In this document: in pieces, positions 55,545 to 64,000 of the stretch | How positions within the stretch are numbered: the first letter of the stretch is position 1 | How the letters are laid out: each line of letters opens with the position of its first letter | Origin: Flabesymbios commensalis | Taxonomy: Eukaryota > Annelida > Polychaeta > Terebellida > Flabelligeridae | DNA: 64,000 bases | Direction of reading: 5' to 3' | Assembly (NCBI GenBank): GCA_964017125.1 | Contig: OZ024908.1 | Coordinates: 65,041,173 to 65,105,172 of the forward strand | Translations under genes and position numbers: made by a program | The notes under the pieces: generated by a model | The model's input: the letters and a program-made list of their open reading frames with translations, nothing else | Told to the model about the DNA's origin: nothing | Database searches by the model: none

Positions 55545-56014
55545 CCCCCCCTTCAGCATGATTACAGGTCTAATACTATTCGCCTATTGTGAGCCCACCC
55601 GCATGTCAATGTCCACAGAAGTGGGGTCCGTCGCAATGTAAATATTATGGTTTTACCCCTCTGCTTTAATATTCACAGACATATTGAATTATACATTGTC
55701 AACACGTCAAAGTGGCGAGGCGGACGTTAACACTAATCGATCGATATAAAATCTAATTTTATTTGATAAAATAAACTGATTCATACCCAGTTTGACCATG
55801 TTGAAATCGGAACTAATAAAGTCAGATTTCGGAACTCAGAGAACACTGGACAATGGGACGCAGAAGTCAGAACTTAAGTCAGAAAAAGAGTCAGGAAAAC
55901 AGAAGTTGGAATCTACAACCTGTAAATACAATCGGAATAGAAAAAAAGTCGCTGAAATGAAAAAAAAACCATAATAATAATATGAAGTTGTCTTCTACTT
56001 TACTCATGCAAAGC
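55545..56014. other. No gene recognised
   Basis: At 55800-55930 a purine-rich run repeats GTCAGA/GAACT words, a weak simple repeat. Confidence 0.4.
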
Positions 56015-56092
56015 GTCTCGTCGCTAAAGGATCTTATCTGACACTCGTTAGAGTGGCAGATAGGATCCTTTAGCTCTGAGGCCACGGTCTGT
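56015..56092. repeat. Hairpin repeat related to 52734-52821
   Basis: GTCGCTAAAGGATCTTATCT...AGATAGGATCCTTTAGCTC, arms imperfect, loop ACACTCGTTAGAGTGG. Confidence 0.85.
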
Positions 56093-57228
56093 TTCGCCTA
56101 CAAATTGTGTGTCATTTTCCTGCAACTATGATGTTTTATTTAAGAACATTTTTCATCAATTATTACGTCAATTATTCCATTATAACACGGTATGCTTGTC
56201 AGGTTTTTAATATCGCGTATATACAGTCAATACAAATACAACGAATATATGAATATCGAGCGTTAGCATAGTTAGCAATGCGTGTGTCCGGCATTTGTCT
56301 GCCAATTTTGTACTGCGCGCTTCACGCATGACTGGCAGCCGTTTTGGCATGTAAATAAGTCATATAACTCTATAACAAGGAATCTAACTCTTTGGTCATA
56401 TGTCCAGGACACCGAAAGAAGTTATGTGTCCAGTTCTTGCGGAGTTATCCAAGCATGTAAACATATATAGCAGACGTCGATCCAGCGCGTTTCACGGTCG
56501 AGTCTTCCAAGAAAGAGTAGCGAAAGCTGACGCACGCCCAGCGAATTGGCCACTGCTCAACGCGGACATTATCATCGTCTATTGTGTGCTTTAAAAACGT
56601 TAAAGCAGCCCCTTGGGATGACATCAATTTTCGTTTTCAGTTCCGTACTGAACTAGTGTATCCCACGGATCATGTTTTTATTTTTTTCAGAAATTTTATA
56701 TTTTTACAAATATTTTTAATCAACATTTCTATGAAACCAGAAGAAACCCAAACAAACTATTTGTATGCCTGAAGGACGATTAAATGTTTTCACAGCATTG
56801 GGCCACATGCTGATGGTATCGGCCCAGCGTTGGGTAGACAATCAGTGCTGCAGGTGTGTTCTCTCGTGTCCTGACTATGAGACACCAATTAGCGGCGACT
56901 GGTCTGATCTTACCGTCTGATACGTGGGATTATGTGATCTAAAGTGCTGAATATTGCTGACTTGTTTTGTTTACATGGCGATATACGACCTGGAAATACA
57001 ACTATTTCACTCTTTTTCAGTGCTTTAAAATTGTTTTTTGGCTTTTTCGTATTTTCAGTTAAGATCAGTAGGCTATATAGCTTCAAATAAATTAAATTTT
57101 CAAAATTGACAACATTGAAAATGTCTCATCCCAAGGGGTCCCTTTAAAGTGAAAATTCAGATGAAAATGAGAAATATTTTAGGTATATAGCGGGTTTCGA
57201 ACGCATGACCAGCGAACACAAAACATAT
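56093..57228. other. No gene recognised; PAL-A scrap
   Basis: CATTGGGCCACATGCTGATG / GGCCCAGCGTTGGG at 56797-56835 is a PAL-A remnant; otherwise anonymous. Confidence 0.4.
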
Positions 57229-57339
57229 CCCAGTAAGAAAAAAATATTTTGTGTAACATTTATACAACGTTGGCCCAACGTCTTCGACGTTGGTCCAACA
57301 TTGTGTAAATGTTATACAAATGTTTCGTGTTTACTGGGA
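57229..57339. repeat. PAL-A palindrome
   Basis: CCCAGTAAG...CGTGTTTACTGGG; arms TGTGTAACATTTATACAACG and complement; centre CCCAACGTCTTCGACGTTGG. Confidence 0.9.
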
Positions 57340-57413
57340 TGCGCTATGAAGACGCGGATCGCGCCAGCATCGCGCTGCGTATTCGTTGATGTATGCACCT
57401 GACATATGTGACC

Positions 57414-57652
57414 TTAACCCTTTAACCGCCAAATTATTCAATCTGAATTTTCACCCACTTGAAGTTGTGTTTCGCTGACGCGATCCACAACTTCAAGTGA
57501 GTGAAAATTATTCAGATTTGACGAAATGGAGGTCAACTGCTTTCAAATATTGCTGATTAATGTCGCATTTTATCTTGAGCAAAATTGTTGCATAATGTGC
57601 TAATAAGAAATGAAAACCCGAATATATGCGGCACCGGCGGTGAAAGGGTTAA
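57414..57652 (+). mobile_element. TTAA-B element, complete
   Basis: TTAA-CCCTTTAACCGCC...GGCGGTGAAAGGG-TTAA. Confidence 0.9.
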
Positions 57653-58587
57653 TAATGTTAATCATTTGCATATAACATGCTGACGTTGTTCTCAACTTGC
57701 TAGCTTCTTCGTGGCGAACAACGACGCATAGGTTTCTGATAAAGGCAGTATGATAACACGCAGGACCGGTATGATTCCAGGTATTCAAGCTGAATGTCAA
57801 GCTGATATGTTAATGGCGGGGGGGGGGGGGTATATCATATTAGGACAGAGAGCAGATTCGTGGTTCAAAAATTGGATTCGGCTGGGTCAATGATCTGATG
57901 ATAGGCCCCAGAAGCGACTAATGGCTAAAACGTGAGTGATTGGCTGAGGCGGCGAATCCTCAGCCAATCAGCGACCATAAGACCATGTCATATCATAACC
58001 CTGCTGTACATATTGTATATATATATATATATGCCTATATTACTATTCGACAAATACCTCAGCAATGACTAGAAATTGTGTCAATAAAACGTGTATAATT
58101 CATCTATCTATAATAAGTTTGCTCTATTGCTTGAACTAGGCTACTAATATAAATGCGGTGTACATGATCTGGTGGATATTATAGGCTGGTCAACTTGAGT
58201 AACTGTGACACGTCGATTTAGATAATATAACCTTCACACACATACAATCATGTATATACAGGCTTGAAATCAACAGGTCACAGGTAGATTGGACCAAGAC
58301 AATAACCTGCCTGCACTTGTGAACTAACCCCCCCCCCCCCCAAACCAGTACAACATTAATGTATTATTGATATAATGAATATGATCATACTCCACACGCA
58401 GCACGTTGGCCAATTACTGCGTCTTTTGATTGCAGAGTTGTCATCTCGAGGAACGGCAGCGTCGCTAAAATTAGTGATACCACTGAAAATAAATCACAAA
58501 TAAAATTCAGAAATGTAATACATGGTTTCTCTTCCTACATGGCTACTGCTGACCGGTGGTGTCTGTGTCGTGGCAATCGATACGAAG
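57653..58587. other. No gene recognised
   Basis: G run at 57816-57829, inverted CCAAT pair at 57928-57974 (GTGATTGGCTGAGGC / CAGCCAATCAGCGACC), (TA)n at 58015-58031, C run at 58327-58340. Confidence 0.45.
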
Positions 58588-58662
58588 CCCAGCAGACACA
58601 AGACATCGACCCAATGCTGGCCCAATGTTGGTCTAGCGTCGGAGACGGTGGGACAACATTAG
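58588..58662. repeat. PAL-A, left two-thirds
   Basis: CCCAGCAGACACAAGACATC, centre GTCTAGCGTCGGAGACGGTG; right end missing. Confidence 0.7.
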
Positions 58663-59009
58663 GTGCAAAGTGCAAAGCTTTAGTTCGACAACTGACGGTG
58701 GGATCCTACCAAATGAATTAATTAGTGGTACACAGGGCAAGGACTGAGGAAGCCAAAATAAAAATAAAGATTTTTTATGATTTTAGCCTGATTGTGTCGT
58801 TTTAACACCATTAATCCTGACAATCAAGAAACGTGCGGGTTACAATTTATGTAAGTTTTATTTGTCAAGCCCAGGTAGCAGCCACCTCACTATGATCAAG
58901 TTATACGTAAGCGCATACCCCTGCACACAGGGGGGGGGGATGACAGGGGGGGCGGGGGTGAGAAAATACCTAGAGTTTACTATAGTAAAAACATCAATTG
59001 GGAAACAAT

Positions 59010-59490
59010 TTTTTCAGCACGTTTGTGAATTTTCTCAAGACCATTTGATATGTTATCGAAAATCCCATCGCTGTATTCAATTTATTCAATTGGTCGAATA
59101 TAAGATGATTCATATACAAATTCTAGGGTATTTCGGTTTAATTTAAAACGTAGAGCTTCAAGTTGGCACAGTCTTTTTTCTGCACGAGCACTTATGTCAT
59201 CAACGTGATTATTCCATTTTAGATCAGAATGAAATATTAGACCTAGATGTTTGTTGACACTGACAGACTCCAGAAAAAGATAACGGCATAAAAACTACTG
59301 CGGTTGGTCGTGTAGAAAGTGACATAGCTTTTTAATATTGAAAGTTACAAGCCACTGTTTGGACCAAGTATCAATACGGACGAGATCTCTGTCCATGACA
59401 TCTTTGTTAGTGTTGTGTAAATTTGAAACTATGTAAAATAAAAAACTATCGTCTGCAAATAAGCTAATTTGATATCGTCTATAAATACAA
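59010..59490 (-). pseudogene. Jockey/CR1-type LINE reverse transcriptase fragment
   Basis: The - strand encodes FYFIVSNLHNTNKDVMDRDL then VRIDTWSKQWLVTFNIKK, the region just after the catalytic YADD, then VSVNKHLGLIFHSDLKWNNH and VDDISARAEKRLCQLEALRF, followed by RNTLEFVYESSYIRPI...EYSDGIFDN of the thumb. Frame interruptions near 59270 and 59080 show decay. Both ends of the LINE are missing. Confidence 0.85.
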
Positions 59491-59622
59491 GGAATAATAA
59501 TCGCGTTGGTGTGTTTTATGCTTTGTCAGGAGATTATTTCACGAAAGCTCTCCTATATCAATATATATGTCCTTATCACGGTTATCAGTTGATATGCGAA
59601 GAAATAACAGTGAATATCTTAG

Positions 59623-59870
59623 TTAACCCTTTAACCGCCGGTGTCGCATATATTCGGGTTTTCATTTTTTATTAGCACATTAAGTACCACATTTTAAACA
59701 TGTGACAAAGATAAAATGTAACGTCAATCAGCAATATTTGAAAACAGTTGACCTGTATTTTGCCAAATCTGAATAATTTTCACTCACATGAAGTTGTGGA
59801 TCGCGTCAGCGAAACACAACTTCAAGTGGGTGAAAATTTAAATTTAATAATTTGGCGGTTAAAGGGTTTA
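59623..59870 (-). mobile_element. TTAA-B element
   Basis: TTAA-CCCTTTAACCGCCGG...GGCGGTTAAAGGG-TTTA. Confidence 0.9.
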
Positions 59871-60080
59871 GCGGGTTACGTGCATTGCATGGGGCACTCC
59901 AGTTATCATTCTGAGTATAATTATTTTTATGATTCCCTCCATTAATATATACTTCAGCGGACAGGCATGTACACGTCACCACATAATTATTATAGCTACA
60001 TGCTTTGCAAATAAGCAATTTTATCCGTTTTTAATCTATACTGCATGGTGCATGACAGTAAATAATATATATATTAATTT

Positions 60081-60164
60081 CCCAGCAAACACGGGACGTT
60101 TGCCGAATGTTGTTTTGTTGTCAGCATCAAAACAACACTGGATCAACGTCTCGTGTCTACTGGG
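60081..60164. repeat. PAL-A palindrome, lacking the usual centre
   Basis: CCCAGCAAACACGGGACG...CGTCTCGTGTCTACTGGG; arms meet at TTGTTTTGTTGTCAGCATCA. Confidence 0.85.
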
Positions 60165-61310
60165 TACGTAGTCTTAAAATGGCCGAGCATATGAAAAAAA
60201 AAACAATGTACACCAGTCCAGAGTTTCACCATCCCGAATAAGACAAGACTACATAAGTCCAGGAGCTCCCGCGACGAATTAGAATTTGATTTAAGCAATT
60301 TTGTGTAGGGTTTTTAATGTAGTCCTAGGCTAGGTCAACAAGACGCAAGACAACTAGGTCTAAGAAGCCCAGTCTAAGAGTAAGATAAGAACTAGACAGT
60401 CTGTCAGAGATTGCAAACCTCCATTGAAATTAATGATCCTAATCAGTATCCCAGTAATGGTCTACCTATCTGGCACGGTTTACCCGATATCAGGCCAATC
60501 GAGTTAACTAATAGCTGATTTACGGTCATTTTGAGTTCGATATAAATTAGTCAAAAACTTAGGGTGCATCCTCCCCCGAAACCTCAAATTTTGTTTTATA
60601 GTAATGGACTAACATCTAACACAGTTTGCAAAATACTGTGCATGTGAAAGTAAATAATGGCCGATAGGGGGCCATTTTGAATTTGATCGAGTCAGAATTT
60701 TTCAAGATGCATCCACAGCTGAAATCTCACATTTCATTCTAAAGTAATCGTCTAGCTATCTAGCACGGTTTACCAAATATCGGCCATGTGAAAGTGAATA
60801 ATGGCCTAAAGGCGGCCACTTTGAATTTGATCAAGTCAAAATTTTCCAAGATGCATCCTCAGCTGAAATCTCACATTTCATTCTATAGTAATGGTCTAGC
60901 CATCTAGCACGGTTTACCAAATATCGCCCATGTGAAAGTGAATAATGGCCGATAGGAGGCCATTTTGAATTTGATCGAGGCAAAATTTTTCAAGATGCAT
61001 CCTCTCCTGAAATCTCACATTTTGTTTTATAGTAATGGTCTAGCCATCTAGTACGGTTACCAAAAACCGGCTATGTGAAAGTGAATACCGTATATCCCCG
61101 TGTATAATGCGATGTTTTTTCTTAGCTATCCATGTCACAAAAAGGCACCTCGTATTATACATAGATGTAGAATTTACTACAATTTTTTAGCTCTCTAGCG
61201 GTAAGTTCGGCGGTAAAGTTCCCTAGCGGTAGAACGTATCTTTTAAACGTAGGCCAGTCGGCGTGTTTGGTAAGCAGGCCTATACACACGATACTGTGGC
61301 TTTCTAACTA

Positions 61311-61418
61311 GTAGCAAACAAGAGACGTTCACCCAATGCTGGTACATTGTTGGGCCACCGTCTGCGACGCTGACACAACATTGTACCAGCATTGGGTGAA
61401 TGTGTCCTGTTTGCTGGG
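61311..61418. repeat. PAL-A palindrome nested in the mariner-like element
   Basis: TAGCAAACAAGAGACG...GTCCTGTTTGCTGGG; arms TCACCCAATGCTGGTACATT and complement; centre GGGCCACCGTCTGCGACGCT. Confidence 0.9.
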
Positions 61419-62106
61419 AGCCCCCGTTTCACATTCCCGCCGACGCGCGTGGCACCTTTGACAACCACGGGCAGATAAATGACGCCATTAGTCTGCAACC
61501 AATTCACACTCCTGACCTGTTCATTTATATTAATAATGATTTAATCTAAGATCGCCTTTCATATGGGAGTGTTCTATTGTGTACGACAAATCTGATTATG
61601 ATATTCTCCTATTGGAATGAGAGAATGCGTTGACGAAATATAACAAGATATCACTGATTATATCTCCTATCGCAAATTCTATACATGTAGGCCTCAGAAT
61701 GTCCATATTGCTGGGATAACATTAACGCCTGCCGCTCTTGCCGCGGCTGATACGGTATTGAGCAAATGGTGGTATCTGTTAGCTGTAGTTCATGGAGCGC
61801 TGCTGTGTTATTGCACCCTGACACCTTATACAACCATGCACACCTCTTGTGTCTAGACAATGGAGCTAGTCTGCAAATGTTTTACAATCACATTTCATCT
61901 TGAAATGTTCTTATTTGAGCACGACGATATTAAAATATGGTCTTTGTAATCTGGTAATAGCTAAATTAAAATAATTTTTTTTTTTATAAATTTGTTGGCG
62001 GAATATAAATACGGGTATTTTAAAATCTGTGTGTATGTAGCCTATGCAGGCCTCAGAATATCTGCCCATCGAGACAGTCCCGATGACATTCACTCTGCCG
62101 TGGAAA

Positions 62107-62178
62107 ATAAAAATACAGTATTTGCTTACTTCACAAGTAAGCAGATACTGCCCTACTGGTTTTGCAGAGCTGTACTGT
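62107..62178. repeat. GCAGTATCTGC hairpin repeat nested in the mariner-like element
   Basis: ACAGTATTTGCTTACTTCAC and AAGTAAGCAGATACTGCCCT, then GGTTTTGCAGAGCTGTA. Confidence 0.7.
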
Positions 62179-64000
62179 TGTCGCTGTTCCCGTCATTGAG
62201 CATCGTTTATAGATGCAGGTGTCACGGCGCTATTTAGTAGAATAAGATAATATCCATGCCTCACATTTAGATGGCCCGGAACGCTACCGACGGGACGCTG
62301 CCGACATCCAAAATTTGAGGTCGTATTATACAGAGGGGTAGACGTTTTTCAGGTCATCCGAAGCCTCAAATCTTAACTCGTATTATACATGGCGTCGCAC
62401 TATACGCGGGGATATACGGTAATGGCCGATAGGCGGCCATTTTGAATTTGATCGAGTCAATTTTTTTCAAGATGCATCCTCTCTTGTAATCTCACATTTT
62501 GTTTTATAGTAATGGTCCAGCTATCTAACACGGTTTACCAAATATCAGCAATGTGAAAGTAAATAGTGGCCGATAGGCGGCCATTTTGAATTCGATTGAG
62601 TCGAAAGTTTTTAAAAGGCATCCTCTCTCGAAACGTCACATTTTGTTTTATAGTAATGGTCTAGCTATCTAGCACGGTTTACCTGATATCAGGCCTATCA
62701 AGGTAAATAATGCTGATTGTCGGCCATTTTGAATTCGTAAGTTTTCAGGGTGCATCCTCCCCCGAAAAACTCACACTTTGTTTTATAGTAATCAGTTAAT
62801 GGTCTAGCCATCTAGCACGGTTTACCAAATATCAGCAATGTGAAAATGAATAATGGCCGAAAAGGCGGCCATTTTAAATTTGATCAAGTCAAATTTTTTC
62901 AAGATGCATCCTCATCTGAAATCTCACATTTTGTTTTACAGTAATGGTCTAGCCATCTAGCACGGTTGACCAAATAACGGCCATGTGAAAGTGAATAATG
63001 GCCGATAAGCGGCCATTTTGAATTTTATCGAGTCGAATTTTCTCAAGATGCATCCTCTCCTGAAATCACACATTTTGTTTTATAGTAATGGTCTAGCCAT
63101 CTAGCTCGGTTTACCAAATAACGGCCATGTGAAAGTGAATAATGGCCGATTGGCGGCCATTTTGAACTTGGACGAGTTGAATTTTTTCAAAATGCATCCT
63201 CTCCTGAAGCCTTACAATTTGTTTTATAGTAATGGTGTAGATATCTTGAGCGGTTTTCATGATATTCCACAATATCAGGCCTGTCAAGGTGAATAATGGC
63301 TGATAGGCGGCCATTTTGAATTTTATCAACTTCAAATTTTTCAAGATGCATCCTCTCCTGAAACCTTACCATTTTTTGATTTTTAATGGTGTAGCTATCT
63401 TGAGCGGTTTTCATGATATTCCGCAATATCAGGCCTGTCGAGGTGAATAATGGCCGATAGGCGGCCATTTTTAATTTTATCGACTTGAAATTTTTTTTAA
63501 GATGCATCCTCTCCTAAAACCTCACAATTTGTTTTATAGTAATGGTGTAGCTATCTCGAGCGGTTTTCATGATATTCCGCAAAATCTTTCAGTCGGATTT
63601 ACCGATGTTATAAATTAGGTCAAAGTGCTGGGTCAACTTCAAGGTCAAGGTCCAAAAACCTGAAAAGGCACAACTAGGGACCTTAGAGAACATGTATGTG
63701 CAATATGACTGTCATCGGCCCAGTACTTTTCGAGATCTGCTCCGGAAACGAAGTGCGCGTCAAAACGTCTAAATAGGTCATAGTTCTGAACCAGAAGTAG
63801 GTCAAAGTTCAAATACCCCAAAAGGCACAACTAGACCCCCTAGGGGTGTTGTGTGTAAAATTTGAAGACAATCGGACAAGTACTTTCAGAGATATGCTCC
63901 GGAAACGAATTGTTTACGGACGGCCCAACGGCCCAACGGCCCAACGGCCCAACGCCGTCACATCATCATTTTCTCCTCTGCAACCTTGCGTATTGAATTC

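Larger units (their letters stand above)
61088..62419. mobile_element. TA-flanked (mariner-like) element, non-coding
   Basis: Ends CCGTATATCCCCGTGTATAA and TTATAC..CGCGGGGATATACGG, with TA at 61086-61087 and 62420-62421. Outside it the satellite reads GTGAA-TA-ATGGCCGATAGG, the array consensus, proving precise insertion. It contains a PAL-A copy and a GCAGTATCTGC repeat; no transposase seen. Confidence 0.9.
60243..64000 (+). mobile_element. Satellite-bearing long element, copy 2 (runs off the window)
   Basis: Starts CAAGACTACATAAGTCCAGG like copy 1. The array of GGCGGCCATTTTGAATTTGA / GATGCATCCTCTCC units runs from about 60480 to 63560 with a mariner-like insertion at 61088-62419, then the same unique 3' part as copy 1 (TAAATTAGGTCAAAGTGCTG...). 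Near the window edge GGCCCAACG repeats four times (63923-63955). Confidence 0.8.

Overview
The window is animal nuclear DNA. It has short exons with GT/AG introns, sparse host coding sequence, many small DNA transposons, tRNA-derived SINEs and non-LTR retrotransposon relics, and one 200-base assembly gap (25621-25820). It most resembles a repeat-rich marine invertebrate, perhaps an invertebrate deuterostome. Species cannot be settled from sequence alone.

Host genes. The + strand opens with the last coding piece of an F5/8 type C (discoidin-like) domain protein (1-360) and its poly(A) signal. The - strand carries one well-supported gene, a nuclear receptor, from about 27953 (possibly 29967) down to 19035. 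Seven coding exons have matching splice phases and predict about 650 residues. It has an N-terminal region, a divergent copy of zinc finger I, a canonical zinc finger I, zinc finger II, a long hinge and a ligand-binding domain. It stops right after helix 10/11, so no AF-2 helix 12 is visible. The two finger-I exons are separated by a large intron that contains the assembly gap.

Left flank (0.4-19 kb). A LINE (about 2815-9084) is interrupted by a 5'-truncated SINE and by a 4.84-kb giant inverted repeat (4042-8881). That inverted repeat has an exact 5-bp target duplication and relics of an unusual FTGCD-type, nuclease-like protein. Other LINE pieces lie at 10180-10400 (-), 13080-14477 (+) and possibly 15855-15990.

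Small repeats everywhere. Three related sets of TTAA-flanked, CCCT-ended elements (here TTAA-B, TTAA-C and TTAA-D) occur more than 25 times and often share one TTAA with a neighbour. A 2.05-kb TTAA-flanked element at 32196-34247 holds a recognisable piggyBac transposase relic and suggests the family to which they belong. A fourth set (PAL-A) comprises more than 20 palindromes of about 60-115 bp with constant ends (CCCAGCAAACAC-like) and a constant centre but different arms. A dimeric tRNA-like SINE has five copies, and a second tRNA SINE has two.

Right flank (44.7-64 kb). Two copies of a long element, each with an internal array of roughly 140-160-bp units (44742-46960 and 60243-64000), are present. 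The second is split by a TA-flanked, mariner-like element (61088-62419). Between them lie a perfect four-unit 57-bp minisatellite with a flanking hairpin, a LINE relic on the - strand, and mostly anonymous AT-rich DNA. No RNA gene, CRISPR array or complete autonomous mobile element was found.
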